Shown: piece by piece, positions 17,997-27,443 of the stretch
Position numbering within the stretch: position 1 is the stretch's first letter
Layout: the number at the start of each line of letters is the position of its first letter
Assembly (NCBI RefSeq): GCF_000424445.1
Contig: NZ_AUJX01000004.1
Span: forward strand, 62,001-126,000
DNA from: Oribacterium sp. NK2B42
GTDB taxonomy: Bacteria; Bacillota; Clostridia; Lachnospirales; Lachnospiraceae
Direction of reading: 5' to 3'
DNA length: 64,000 nt
Notes under the pieces: model-generated
Database searches by the model: none
Seen by the model: the letters and a program-made list of their open reading frames with translations, nothing else
Told to the model about the DNA's origin: nothing
Program-made: the position numbers and the translations under genes

Positions 17997-18650
17997 TCAG
18001 GAAGCTTCGGTAAGTTTCTGAACCTCCCTGCCTGCTCCGTATCTCAAAATATCAAGCTGTGTATTGAATTCCTGAAGGATAATGTCTTCATCCTTGTCAG
18101 GATGTATAAGCATGTTAAACAGCGCCATGAAGGAAATAATGTGTGCCGACTTAAGTATGGCAGCCAGTCTTTCCTTACTCCCTCTTACATCCAAAAGGCT
18201 CAGATCCAGATGCTCCATCATCCAGTCCAGCTGTTCCTTCTCGGTTTCTTCCCTGTTCTGAAGATCAACTTCCACCCAGTCCACAAGACGCCTCATCATA
18301 TTGCTTTGGGTGAAAATGTTGATACTCTGCTGTATGGAACCTTTTTTCATGTATCCCGCAACCCTTAAGGTGTATTCTCTAATGGATTTCCAGAAGTCAC
18401 CCCGGTTTTCCAGCACTATCTCTCTCATAAAATGACTGTTTTTTTCTCCTTCGTCCTTAAGTATATATTTAAGAAGATCTTTCTTGTCCTCAAAATAGGT
18501 ATAGAAACTGCCTCTGGAGATACCTGCATTTTTGATTATCTGATTAATGGATGCTTCCTCGTAGGGAACTCTGGCGAATTCTTCTCTTGCCGCATCCAGG
18601 ATTCGCTGCCGTTTGTCTTTCGACAACTTTTCAAACCTTTCCGTTGACAC
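17997..18650 (-). CDS. TetR/AcrR-family transcriptional regulator
   Basis: This 217-residue repressor has an N-terminal helix-turn-helix (RILDAAREEFARVPYEEASINQIIKNAGISRGSFYTYFEDKKDLLKYIL) and a ligand-binding C-terminal domain with no recognised fold-specific motif. It is the first gene of the same-strand run tetR-adaptor-pump-TolC-TolC, so it probably controls its own efflux operon. Several TGACA/TGTCA half-sites in the region upstream of it are good operator candidates. Confidence 0.92.
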   Translation of the reverse strand: MSTERFEKLSKDKRQRILDAAREEFARVPYEEASINQIIKNAGISRGSFYTYFEDKKDLLKYILKDEGEKNSHFMREIVLENRGDFWKSIREYTLRVAGYMKKGSIQQSINIFTQSNMMRRLVDWVEVDLQNREETEKEQLDWMMEHLDLSLLDVRGSKERLAAILKSAHIISFMALFNMLIHPDKDEDIILQEFNTQLDILRYGAGREVQKLTEAS

Positions 18651-18771
18651 TTATATCCTCCGATTTCTTTTTACACTCATTCCGATGCAACCATAGCAGG
18701 GTGCATTATTTCCCTTCTGACTGTCTCCCGCTTTATTTGAATATCAGGCATGATGCGAAAGCATGAAGGAC

Positions 18772-18838
18772 TGTCATTAATAGTGACAATATGTCACCTC
18801 GTGATACCTGAGTATAGTGACAAGGTGTCATTCTGTCA
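18772..18838. promoter_or_regulatory. Cluster of TGACA/TGTCA operator-like inverted repeats
   Basis: Two 13-bp inverted repeats, TGACA-ATA-TGTCA (18784-18796) and TGACA-AGG-TGTCA (18818-18830), have centres 34 bp apart. Extra TGTCA half-sites lie at 18772-18776 and 18834-18838. They are in the divergent region between tetR and ispE, the usual place for TetR operators. The remainder of 18651-19017 is AT-rich and shows no gene. Confidence 0.65.
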
Positions 18839-19017
18839 ATTATTTATTCTGCATTATTTTACTTTTTCATAAAAACTATATTGCTTTTTTATATTATTTT
18901 TAGAATATTGTATTAATCCAAGTACACAACTCCTTGCTTAAACGACATATTTGCATTACAATAATGGAGTATTGTATACAAAGAACGATTTATATATGAA
19001 TTTCGGAGATTTAATTT

Positions 19018-19896
19018 ATGGACAGTGTTAAACTGCAGGCCTACGGAAAGATCAACCTGTCTTTGGACGTTTTGCGGCAAAGAGAGGATGGATATCATGA
19101 CGTAAGAATGATCATGCAGACCGTAAAGCTCCATGACAATATAGACATGCAAAAAACAAAGGAGCCCGACATAAAGCTCACAACAAATCTTTCTTTTTTG
19201 CCTGTCAATGAAAACAATCTCATGTATCGCGCGGCTAAGATGATCATTGACGAGTTCGATATCAAAGAGGGAGTTTCCATGCAGCTTAAAAAGGTGATTC
19301 CCGTTTCTGCCGGAATGGCGGGAGGATCAACCGATGCGGCTTCTGTTCTTTACGGAATGAACAAGCTCTTTAATCTGAGATTATCCACAGAAGATCTTAT
19401 GTTACGTGGAGTTAAGCTTGGAGCGGATGTACCTTTCTGCCTTACAAGAGGTACTGCCTTATCAGAGGGAATAGGCGAAATACTGACTCCTCTCAGGAAG
19501 CTGCCGTCCTGCCCCATAGTGCTTGCGAAACCGGCGATTTCCGTATCAACTAAGTTTGTATATCAGAATCTTCATGTTAATGACCTGCCTAAAGAAGCAC
19601 ATCCGGACGTTGATTCCGTGATAGCCGCCCTTGAAAAGCAGGATGTTAATGAAGTTGCCGTAAATATGGGAAATATCCTGGAGACAGTTACGTGCAAAAA
19701 GTACCCGGAAATAGAGCTTATAAAAGATGCCATGAAGGAGCTTGGAGCCGTAAATGCGATCATGTCCGGCTCAGGTCCTACGGTATTCGGTATTTTCAGT
19801 GATGTTGCCGAAGCCAAAAAATGCTATGAAGCTTTGAGATTCGGAAAATACAGAAATCTCGCCAAGCAGGTCTATCTTACGGAGCCATGGCGCTGA
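19018..19896 (+). CDS. ispE: 4-diphosphocytidyl-2-C-methyl-D-erythritol kinase
   Basis: This GHMP-family kinase of 292 residues phosphorylates the 2-hydroxyl of CDP-methylerythritol, the fourth step of the non-mevalonate isoprenoid pathway. The substrate-side motif KINLSLDVLRQREDGYHDV is near the N-terminus. The ATP-binding glycine-rich loop PVSAGMAGGSTDAASVL is at about residues 96-112, and the C-terminal motif MSGSGPTVFGIF closes the GHMP fold. A CGGAG ribosome binding site precedes the ATG. A GntR regulator follows 62 bp later on the same strand, a pairing often seen in clostridia. Confidence 0.96.
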   Translation: MDSVKLQAYGKINLSLDVLRQREDGYHDVRMIMQTVKLHDNIDMQKTKEPDIKLTTNLSFLPVNENNLMYRAAKMIIDEFDIKEGVSMQLKKVIPVSAGMAGGSTDAASVLYGMNKLFNLRLSTEDLMLRGVKLGADVPFCLTRGTALSEGIGEILTPLRKLPSCPIVLAKPAISVSTKFVYQNLHVNDLPKEAHPDVDSVIAALEKQDVNEVAVNMGNILETVTCKKYPEIELIKDAMKELGAVNAIMSGSGPTVFGIFSDVAEAKKCYEALRFGKYRNLAKQVYLTEPWR

Positions 19897-19958
19897 TATG
19901 ACGATTTTTTTATTCCGGAGATAATCTAACCTATTAAATATTGGAGGACAAAACCTTG

Positions 19959-20663
19959 ATGAGTGAATTCACAGTTAACATGAACGAGTATCTTCCTCTC
20001 AGAGATCTCGTTTTCAATACTTTGAGACAGGCAATTCTTAAGGGGGAACTGAAGCCCGGTGAGCGTCTTATGGAGATTCAGCTTGCGGAAAAGCTTGGGG
20101 TTTCCCGCACACCCATAAGAGAGGCGATTCGTAAGCTGGAGCTTGAGGGTCTTGTTATCATGATTCCGAGACGTGGTGCCGAGGTTGCCAAGATTTCCCA
20201 CAAGAGTTTACAGGATGTTCTTGAGGTTCGCGGGGCTCTTGAGGAGCTTGCCACAGATTTAGCCTGTCAGCGTATCAATGACGAGGAATTAAAGGAGCTT
20301 GCAGATGCGGAGGACCGTTTCAAAAAGGTTGTTGAGAATAATGGCTCTGAAATGGAGATTGCGGAGGCTGATGAGGCCTATCACGACATTATTTACAAGG
20401 CTACCCGCAATGATAAGCTTGTTCAGATGATCAATAATCTTCGTGAGCAGATGTACAGATATCGTCTTGAATACATCAAGGATGAAGCTCAGAGGGGTAC
20501 TCTCATCAATGAGCATGAGAAGATTCTTGAGGCTATCAGGATCCGTGACATCATCCGTGCCAAGACTCTCATGAAGGAGCATATCGACAATCAGGAGTCT
20601 ACGGTTTCCCAGAACCTTGAGTGGGAAGCAGAGGCGGAAAGCAAAAAGCAGCGGAAGAAGTGA
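19959..20663 (+). CDS. GntR-family regulator, FadR (FCD) subfamily
   Basis: The protein has 234 residues from the ATG at 19959; an in-frame TTG just before it, at better spacing from TTGGAGG, is an alternative start. The N-terminal winged helix is clear (LRQAILKGELKPGERLMEIQ, then LAEKLGVSRTPIREAIRKLE). The C-terminal all-helical FCD domain has the expected Asp and His positions (AYHDIIYKATRN, then EHEKILEAIRIRD) that bind a metal and an organic acid in this subfamily. The ligand is unknown. Palindrome copy B begins one base past the stop codon. Confidence 0.9.
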   Translation: MSEFTVNMNEYLPLRDLVFNTLRQAILKGELKPGERLMEIQLAEKLGVSRTPIREAIRKLELEGLVIMIPRRGAEVAKISHKSLQDVLEVRGALEELATDLACQRINDEELKELADAEDRFKKVVENNGSEMEIAEADEAYHDIIYKATRNDKLVQMINNLREQMYRYRLEYIKDEAQRGTLINEHEKILEAIRIRDIIRAKTLMKEHIDNQESTVSQNLEWEAEAESKKQRKK

Positions 20664-20664
20664 C

Positions 20665-21013
20665 GAGTCAGAGGACATCAATTTAAAAACGGGTCGCTGT
20701 GAAGAAAATCCAGAATTGGAGACCTACGAACCGGCGGGCATCCATCTAAAAACGAGTCGCTGTGAAGAGAAAAATCTAAAATCAGACTCCTAAGAGGCTC
20801 TAGACCCTCGCCAATGTCTGAGTTTACTTTTATGAAAACTCAGACTTGGCGAGGGGGCTAAGGAAAAGGGATCAAGAGCCTCTAAGGAGTCCGATTTTGA
20901 TTTTTCTCGTCACAGCTCAACGTTTTTAGATGGATGCCCGCCGGCTCTAAGGTCTCCAATTCTGGATTTTTCATGTACTTTCTCAAAGTTTTTAAATTGA
21001 TGTCCTCTGACTC
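20665..21013 (+). repeat. Large nested palindromic element, copy B (two layers)
   Basis: This 349-bp element lies between two convergent gene ends. The outer arms (20665-20690 and 20988-21013) are an exact 26-bp inverted repeat. Inside are TCCAGAATTGGAGACCT with its complement, and GGCGGGCATCCATCT with its complement. The core has the same plan as copies A and C, including CCTCGCCAA/TTGGCGAGG and the one-sided segment at 20856-20876. The central stem here is TCTGAG/CTCAGA rather than TCAGAG/CTCTGA, a compensating change. It starts one base after the GntR stop and ends 32 bp before the next stop codon. Confidence 0.92.
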
Positions 21014-21045
21014 TGTTCTATCTATACCTGTTGAGTTTTTGCTTT

Positions 21046-23193
21046 TTATTGTCTGCTTTCATGACAAGTGAAGTAAATTACCTGGTAGGACCGGGCGATT
21101 TCATCGAGGAATTGCATTGCGCCGGGGATTTTGTAATCGTCCAGGTTTACGAAGGGATCATCCAGTAGGATGAAGGGTTTTTCTTTTTGATACATGGCTT
21201 CAATGAAGGCCATTCTACGGGCAAGTTCCACCATGTTGCGGAAGCCAGCGGAGAGGAGCTGGGTGCTGTGCTCACGACCGTCTGCTATGAAATTCACGTT
21301 AAAATGGGCATCCATGCGATATGGTATTTCTCTGAGACCGTTGGTATTGATGAGGATACGGTAAAACTTTTCAAAGGCAGACATAAGGGGCGCCATATAT
21401 TCTTTTGTGAAATTGTTATGGGCTTCTTCTATATGGTCTCTTGTCAGTATCAGAAGGTTGTACCTTTGTTCCAGCTCCCGGAGTTCATCCAGGCCGAGAA
21501 CATACTGTCTTTCCTTTTCATAAACCTTTTCAAGTTCTTTTTCTATGTTCTGTGAATGCAGCTTTAATCTGTTGATGGTTTCAACTGCTTCATTGTATTC
21601 CTCTGTGGTTTCCTGAAGCTTACGGCTAAGGGTTTCAAAGCTTTCACCATCTTCTCCGGGTCTCATGGCATTTCTTAGTTTCTCTATATCATGTGTCTGT
21701 TCAAATTCTGCTTTCTCCCGTCTCTTTAAAGCCAGTTCTTCGGCAAAGCCTTTTAAATCACATAATCTGCTGTATCTCAGGATATCGTTTCCCAGACTTC
21801 CGAAGGCTTCGAAATCAACATTGTCGGGATCCGAAAAGTCAGCTTTTGGGTAATATCTCTTGAGATACATAACTACTTCAGAGGTCAGTTTGTCTATCTC
21901 TTCGTAAACTTCGTCTATAGTCTGGCGGTGTCTCTCTTTTCCACCTGAGCTTTTATGGCCGCTGTTTCCGGAGACTGCCCGGGAGATAAGCATTATGATC
22001 AGCATGGATAGTCCTGCTGCCAGTATGCATGCTCCTATCACGAGGCTGAGATCCGTGAATATCATGTAGGCTCCGATGATGATCAGGATCACCGAAAGGA
22101 TATATACCATGATTCCGGTCAGATTTGAAATCTCTCCGCCATAGCCTTTTCCACGTGCCCGGAGGCCGGCCTGCTCCATAAGGTCAAGCTTTTCATGGAG
22201 GAACTGTATACGTGAAATCCTTTTTTCGATTCCTCTTAGCTCAGTTTCTCCCGGTACACCGTTCCGGAATCGGACATCCAACTCCCTCATGTCGTGATTA
22301 AGCCGGGAACTTCTTTCTTCCGGAGTAAGGGTGTCGGCTTCAGCCCCGAAATGTCTTCTCTGTATCTCCATCAGTCTCTTTTCGCATTCTGAAATATCCT
22401 CTATGAGGTCTTCATATTTCATTTTGTCTTTAAGTGTATCCTGATACTGACTGAGGGACATGGCACGGCTGTTTAGTATCTCTATGTTTTTTGCTCTGGT
22501 TCTCTGTTCATCTCCGAGAATTTTTAGCCGCTCCGCACTGCCGGTAAGTTCCTTCTCCAGGGCTTCCTTGTTTTTAAATTCAGACTGAAGGACCTCCAGC
22601 TCCATTCTTTTTTTGAAGATGGCTCCGGTTCTTCTGTTGGGGGAAAGGTTATTTACCTCATCCTTTATGGATTCCATGACCGTTTCGTAGCGGTTCATGT
22701 CTTCCGGGTCTTCGGAAACATTACCGATCTTTGCATTGATCTGGGAGGTCATGCCGGTTTCCAGCTCCTGCTGCCCTATGAAAACGGTTCTTCTGAAGGA
22801 TCTTTCATCGATCTTCAGTATCTCTTCACCGATATTTTCACTGAAGTCCGTTGACGGGAGGTTTGTTTCGGCATCATACAACGTAAAGGTATCCTGAGCC
22901 TTTCTTTCTCCGAAGGTCCGCACTATACGATAGCTTCTTCCTTCCGATAGTTCAAATACCAGTTCTCCTCCGAAGGTGCCTCCCTGCCAGGGGCTGAACT
23001 TCTTACGGTCATTATCCTCGTCCTGGGATTTTCTGTCGCCGGAGAGTCCGTAAAACATAACTCTTATGAAGGAGGCCAATGTTGTCTTCCCGAAGCCATT
23101 CTCCCTCAGGAAAACATTGAGACCTTCACTAAAATCTATACTCCGGTCCCGGAGCTTCCCGAAATTTTCTATTTTTGCACTGATTAGTTTCAT
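21046..23193 (-). CDS. yhaN: YhaN-like SbcC/Rad50-type ATPase
   Basis: This 715-residue AAA/SMC-like protein has an N-terminal Walker A in ENFGKLRDRSIDFSEG...RENGFGKTTLASF, a Q-loop region EELKIDERSFRRTVFIGQQELETG, and a C-terminal Walker B, PFILLDDPFVNLDD. Between them are coiled coils, interrupted near residues 360-410 by two adjacent hydrophobic helices. Such membrane segments in the coiled-coil region are characteristic of YhaN rather than SbcC. It is shorter than the roughly 960 residues of the Bacillus protein, mostly in the coils. The partner nuclease yhaO lies 137 bp upstream. The pair is thought to act in DNA double-strand-break processing. Confidence 0.85.
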   Translation of the reverse strand: MKLISAKIENFGKLRDRSIDFSEGLNVFLRENGFGKTTLASFIRVMFYGLSGDRKSQDEDNDRKKFSPWQGGTFGGELVFELSEGRSYRIVRTFGERKAQDTFTLYDAETNLPSTDFSENIGEEILKIDERSFRRTVFIGQQELETGMTSQINAKIGNVSEDPEDMNRYETVMESIKDEVNNLSPNRRTGAIFKKRMELEVLQSEFKNKEALEKELTGSAERLKILGDEQRTRAKNIEILNSRAMSLSQYQDTLKDKMKYEDLIEDISECEKRLMEIQRRHFGAEADTLTPEERSSRLNHDMRELDVRFRNGVPGETELRGIEKRISRIQFLHEKLDLMEQAGLRARGKGYGGEISNLTGIMVYILSVILIIIGAYMIFTDLSLVIGACILAAGLSMLIIMLISRAVSGNSGHKSSGGKERHRQTIDEVYEEIDKLTSEVVMYLKRYYPKADFSDPDNVDFEAFGSLGNDILRYSRLCDLKGFAEELALKRREKAEFEQTHDIEKLRNAMRPGEDGESFETLSRKLQETTEEYNEAVETINRLKLHSQNIEKELEKVYEKERQYVLGLDELRELEQRYNLLILTRDHIEEAHNNFTKEYMAPLMSAFEKFYRILINTNGLREIPYRMDAHFNVNFIADGREHSTQLLSAGFRNMVELARRMAFIEAMYQKEKPFILLDDPFVNLDDYKIPGAMQFLDEIARSYQVIYFTCHESRQ

Positions 23194-23330
23194 TTATTTT
23201 TTCCTATACGCGGAAACCTCAACCTTTTCGGGTCCTGTTCCCGAAGGACTGACACTACATTTAAATTTCTCATAAACACCGGACGCATCTTCTCTGACAA
23301 CATCCGGTCTCTGTCAAATCCTGAGCTTCC

Positions 23331-24533
23331 TTAATTCCCCATCAGCAGCTTTATGCCGCATTCTATGATCTCGGCCTTTAACTCATCTCCGAGCTCTGTA
23401 TCTTCACGAACGGATCTTATGAATTCTCCCTTAAGGGATCTGTCATTCTCAAATATCCGGTAGTCGACAGTGCGCCGGCTCTCATCTTCTGTTTCTATAT
23501 AATAGAACATGGACTCAAGCTGATTTTTTATGAAGCTCATGTTTTTTTCGGCTGTGATATCAAGCTCTCCCTTAAAGATAACCCTTACCATATCTTCAGG
23601 TTTCAGGCGGCCGCCGCCTGCTTCCTCAAGGATTCCTTTTACCGTATCGTCATCTATATTCCTGATTTCCTCTGAAGAAGTGGGTACACCTCCAAGTAAT
23701 GAAAGCTGAGCCTTTGTTCTGTTTACTATATCAATGGAGGTTTCCAGTCCCGTTATATCCACAGGCACCAGCCAGAGATGTCTTTTACTTATATCGATGA
23801 TCTGGCGCTTAAGTTCATGGGTCTCTTCATTTATATCAAGAAGTATGAAGCCATGCTTTGAACACTCATCAAACCCCCGTCCTTCCAGGCAGCCTGGGTA
23901 ACACCACATGCCTCTTCCGTCGATCCGGCCTTCGCTGAACCTGTGTATATGTCCGAGAGCCATATAATCTATATTATGCTCCGCGTAATCCGAAACATAT
24001 ATCTCTTCTTCTGTTTCCGTCTGTTTTCCGGTATTGTATCCCGTCATAACCTGACCATGGAGCATGACTATATTGAAGTCTTCTTCCTTTAGGTTCAGGG
24101 TTCTGGCCGCCCAGTTCTCGGGAAGCTGTGCTCCCCCAAAGCTTGTACTGAGCTCTCTTCCGGATACGACTATATTCCCGGACAGTCTGAACATCCGCCA
24201 GGAATCATTGAAGGTATAGAGGTTTTCCGGTAATGTTTCCGCCCGGTTCAAAAATGTATCTGTGTCGTGATTTCCTTTAAGATAGAAGAACACTATTTCA
24301 GGGTGGTTTCTGATGCTTCCGATGACAGCATTGGCAGTTGTCCCGCTGACAGCTGCCGTATCGAACATATCGCCGGATATAAGAATGGCTGAAACCTGCT
24401 GCTTTGAGGCGTATTCAAGGAGCCTGAGCCACGTACCCAGGAGCTCCTGTCTCCGCTCCTGTGCCCGCTTTTCATCCAAATGTGTATTTAATCTGCTGTC
24501 CAGATGCAGATCCGCGCAATGTATAATCTTCAT
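23331..24533 (-). CDS. yhaO: YhaO-like DNA repair exonuclease (SbcD/Mre11-type)
   Basis: This 400-residue calcineurin-type metallophosphoesterase has all the metal-binding blocks: HCADLHLDS at the N-terminus, ISGDMFD, LKGNHD and MALGHIH. The order and length match YhaO/SbcD, the nuclease half of Rad50-Mre11-type complexes. The downstream gene encodes the ATPase half. The ATG at 24533 follows an AT-rich leader with only a weak ribosome binding site. Confidence 0.9.
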   Translation of the reverse strand: MKIIHCADLHLDSRLNTHLDEKRAQERRQELLGTWLRLLEYASKQQVSAILISGDMFDTAAVSGTTANAVIGSIRNHPEIVFFYLKGNHDTDTFLNRAETLPENLYTFNDSWRMFRLSGNIVVSGRELSTSFGGAQLPENWAARTLNLKEEDFNIVMLHGQVMTGYNTGKQTETEEEIYVSDYAEHNIDYMALGHIHRFSEGRIDGRGMWCYPGCLEGRGFDECSKHGFILLDINEETHELKRQIIDISKRHLWLVPVDITGLETSIDIVNRTKAQLSLLGGVPTSSEEIRNIDDDTVKGILEEAGGGRLKPEDMVRVIFKGELDITAEKNMSFIKNQLESMFYYIETEDESRRTVDYRIFENDRSLKGEFIRSVREDTELGDELKAEIIECGIKLLMGN

Positions 24534-24621
24534 TAAAAACCAAGCCTTTATTTTTCAAACAAATGTACGTTGTTATTTTATCATTTAAATCCTTACAACT
24601 CAACTGTTTTATCGATAGAAT

Positions 24622-26100
24622 TTATTCGATATATCCGCCGACCTTCATTTCCCTGAGACGTATATGATGTCTTCTCAGGAACAGGAAGAAGATGCCGAAT
24701 ACAAATACTACTGTTGTAAGTGCACCTACAGCCTGATTATATCCGAATATAAGCATCAACCCGGTGTATGCCGCAAGAATCAGGAATATCTTCGCCATGG
24801 AATCAAATCCAAACTTAAAATGTTCCTTTGCATACCTCTCTATGGAAAGAATGCAGATGTAGTAGATGGTCATGGTGATGACCATCCATATGGTCTTCGG
24901 AAACAGTGGCACCAGAGGTCTTGACATCAGTTCAAGGGCAATGGTGGTGGAGTTGATGGCCAGGATCATGATGACATGGATTACCAGGAAGCCAAGACCA
25001 GAGGTCCTTTTATGATGGTCAAGGACGTTGTCATAAAAGAAACCGTAGCTCAGGAACATGCCTATGACTACAAGGAAGGAGGAAACATTGAACCAGATGC
25101 CGGTTTCTTCCTTAAAGAAGCCGGAGATACCGATGATCATTTCTCCGAAGGTCAGGATGACCAGCAGCAGGTTTCTTTCCGCAAAATGAGGGAAATCACA
25201 GGGTCTTTTGTCATAAGCCGTGTGCTCCTTTAGCTTTCCGATGTATCCTACTATCAGCGCAATCGGTGAAATCACTATTCCCGTCAAATGATAAACCGGG
25301 ATTGAAATAATGATCAGTGCAAACTCAAAGGTCAGGATGGTAACATTATTCCTGAGGATTTCCTTATCGATTTCATCCAGTCTCGGAGCAAATCGCAGCT
25401 TATCCCAGCTTCTGTAGGCAATATTCAGCATTATCAGTGCCCAGGCAATGTGGTAGCGATTATAATGATCAAGAAAGTGAAGGTTGGAACCGCTGGCCAT
25501 GTAGTACAGAAGGTACATGTTGGTCAAAATACTGATGTAATCTCTCAGTGCCTTCCTTCCGTATCTGTTGAAAAACATGGTGGTGAACATCCAGATCTGC
25601 ATGACTACCGCGGTAAGGAATATAAATGTCAGTATGGCTTCCGCAGGCGGGAAGGATTCTTCATAGCTATGGAACATGGCATTGATGGTTCTCAGGCTGT
25701 ATACAAATATCAGATCATAGAAAAGCTCAATGTACTCAACCTTTTTCTCAACGTGATCTTCCGGTGCGGGACTCTCCTTATTTACCATGGACCAGATACG
25801 ATAGAGGATTGAGCCTTCCGCTTCCTTTACCGGTCTATCCTCATCTATTTTTGTTTCTCCCGCAGCCTTTTCAACTATTTTGTTGAAATACTCTCTCTTC
25901 TTATGCTCTTCTTCATCTATGTCCTTTCCTTCGGTACGGACATGTATTTCCATTAACTCCTGTATCATGGGCTTAATGGCGTAGTCTTCCTTTTTAAGAC
26001 TGCTTCCGTCGGAATCCAGGCCAGGAATGTCTACATCTTCCGTATATCCACTGTGCTCAGAGCCTTTTTTCTTTAAATCGATATCATCTTTTGAACTCAT
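24622..26100 (-). CDS. ltrA: Low temperature requirement A (LtrA) family membrane protein
   Basis: The N-terminal 120 residues are hydrophilic and acidic, an extension longer than usual. The LtrA motif KKVEYIELFYDLIFVYSLRTIN begins at about residue 127, and at least ten hydrophobic helices follow to the C-terminus. The family was named from a Listeria mutant unable to grow in the cold; its biochemical role is unknown. The gene is alone between yhaO and purC, with GGAG-type translation signals just upstream. Confidence 0.87.
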   Translation of the reverse strand: MSSKDDIDLKKKGSEHSGYTEDVDIPGLDSDGSSLKKEDYAIKPMIQELMEIHVRTEGKDIDEEEHKKREYFNKIVEKAAGETKIDEDRPVKEAEGSILYRIWSMVNKESPAPEDHVEKKVEYIELFYDLIFVYSLRTINAMFHSYEESFPPAEAILTFIFLTAVVMQIWMFTTMFFNRYGRKALRDYISILTNMYLLYYMASGSNLHFLDHYNRYHIAWALIMLNIAYRSWDKLRFAPRLDEIDKEILRNNVTILTFEFALIIISIPVYHLTGIVISPIALIVGYIGKLKEHTAYDKRPCDFPHFAERNLLLVILTFGEMIIGISGFFKEETGIWFNVSSFLVVIGMFLSYGFFYDNVLDHHKRTSGLGFLVIHVIMILAINSTTIALELMSRPLVPLFPKTIWMVITMTIYYICILSIERYAKEHFKFGFDSMAKIFLILAAYTGLMLIFGYNQAVGALTTVVFVFGIFFLFLRRHHIRLREMKVGGYIE

Positions 26101-26279
26101 GGTATCTCTCCTTTAAACCCCGGTCTTTTATCCCTGACATACTATGCCCTTATGACCGACCTCTTTATAAATCATTCCCCTTAACCCATATCTTGTATAC
26201 AATAATGCACAAAAAGTTGGAGAATACTGTTAAATTAATATTCAAACTAACTATATTTACGTGATTTTACCATACAGAA

Positions 26280-26315
26280 AAAGAGCGGCACAAGACATCT
26301 CCTGTACCGCTCTTT
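26280..26315 (-). terminator. Rho-independent terminator after purC
   Basis: AAAGAGCGGTACAGG pairs with the run ending TGTGCCGCTCTTT on the minus strand and is followed by TTTTCTGTATGG. It is 72 bp past the purC stop. Confidence 0.85.
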
Positions 26316-26386
26316 GTATTTATTTAGATACTTTACAGAAGAACATCCGTCCCCATGATCCACCGGCTGTTCTTGTTACAATTCTT

Positions 26387-27256
26387 TTACAGAGTCTTAC
26401 CTGTAAGCATGGTATATGCTTCCTTGTAGAGGTCAACTGTCTTATCAACAATATCCTGAGGGAGGGTAGCATTGTTATCAGGATTTGCTTTTAGCCAGTT
26501 ACGAACAAACTGCTTATCAAAGGATGACTGTCCCTGACCTTCCTTATACTGATCAAGTCTCCAGAATCTTGAGCTGTCAGGTGTGAGAACCTCGTCAGCG
26601 AGAACAACCTCGCCATTCTCATCGAGACCGAACTCAAACTTTGTATCAGCAATGATGATTCCCTTTGAAAGAGCGTAGTCTGCACACTTTTTATAAACTG
26701 CAAGTGTGGCATCCTTGATCTTTGTGGCAATCTCTTTTCCCTTTCCGGGGAATGCCTTTTCAAGGACTTCTATGGACTGCTCGAAGTTGATATTCTCATC
26801 GTGGTCTCCGAGATCAGCCTTTGTTGAAGGTGTGTAAAGCGGCTCGGGAAGCTTCTGGCACTCAACCAGTCCCTCAGGAAGCTTTAATCCGCAGATGGTG
26901 CCGTCCTTCTTGTAGTTCTCCCATCCTGATCCTGTGATGTATCCGCGCACGATACACTCGATAGGGATCATCTCAAGCTTCTTGCAAAGTGTTGCTCTGC
27001 CATCAAATTCAGGCTTCTGAAAATACTCCGGCATATCCTTGTTATCAACTGAGATCAGATCGTTTGGAATAACATCCTTTGTGAGATCGAACCAGAACTT
27101 TGACATCTGAGTAAGAACTCTTCCCTTATCCGTGATCTGGTTATGAAGAATCACGTCAAATGCTGAAATTCTGTCGGTAGCCACCATGATAAGCTTGTCA
27201 CCGAGATCATATATCTCACGTACTTTACCTTCCTTGACCGGTTTAAAATCTGCCAT
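26387..27256 (-). CDS. purC: Phosphoribosylaminoimidazole-succinocarboxamide synthase
   Basis: This cytoplasmic SAICAR synthetase of 289 residues joins CAIR and aspartate using ATP in purine synthesis. The N-terminal GKVREIYDLGDKLIMVATDRISAFD is the family signature 1, and the second signature, DHDENINFE with STKADLG before it, is present. The 289-residue length matches the longer form of the family. GGAGGG lies before the ATG. No other purine gene is near, so it is a single-gene unit with its own promoter and terminator. Confidence 0.97.
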   Translation of the reverse strand: MADFKPVKEGKVREIYDLGDKLIMVATDRISAFDVILHNQITDKGRVLTQMSKFWFDLTKDVIPNDLISVDNKDMPEYFQKPEFDGRATLCKKLEMIPIECIVRGYITGSGWENYKKDGTICGLKLPEGLVECQKLPEPLYTPSTKADLGDHDENINFEQSIEVLEKAFPGKGKEIATKIKDATLAVYKKCADYALSKGIIIADTKFEFGLDENGEVVLADEVLTPDSSRFWRLDQYKEGQGQSSFDKQFVRNWLKANPDNNATLPQDIVDKTVDLYKEAYTMLTGKTL

Positions 27257-27313
27257 CTTTACCCTCCATATTTAATTTTGGATCCTCGCGTCCGAATTGT
27301 ATTACCGAAATTT

Positions 27314-27341
27314 AGTATAATTCATTTGGCTTAAATCACAA
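27314..27341 (-). promoter_or_regulatory. Candidate purC promoter
   Basis: On the minus strand TTGTGA (27336-27341) and TATACT (27314-27319) have a 16-bp spacer. The start codon is about 58 bp downstream. Confidence 0.5.
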
Positions 27342-27360
27342 GTCCAAATATTTATACAAG

Positions 27361-27386
27361 AACGGCAGGCCCTTCAGCCTGCCGTT
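27361..27386 (-). terminator. Terminator-like hairpin after the PfkB kinase gene
   Basis: AACGGCAGGC and GCCTGCCGTT form a perfect 10-bp stem with a six-base loop, 57 bp past the kinase stop. The T-tract on the minus strand is weak. Confidence 0.65.
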
Positions 27387-27443
27387 CCTGTTTTAGGTTA
27401 TTTATAGAAAAGAGTTTATCGAGTCAGTAAATTTAAAAGAACA

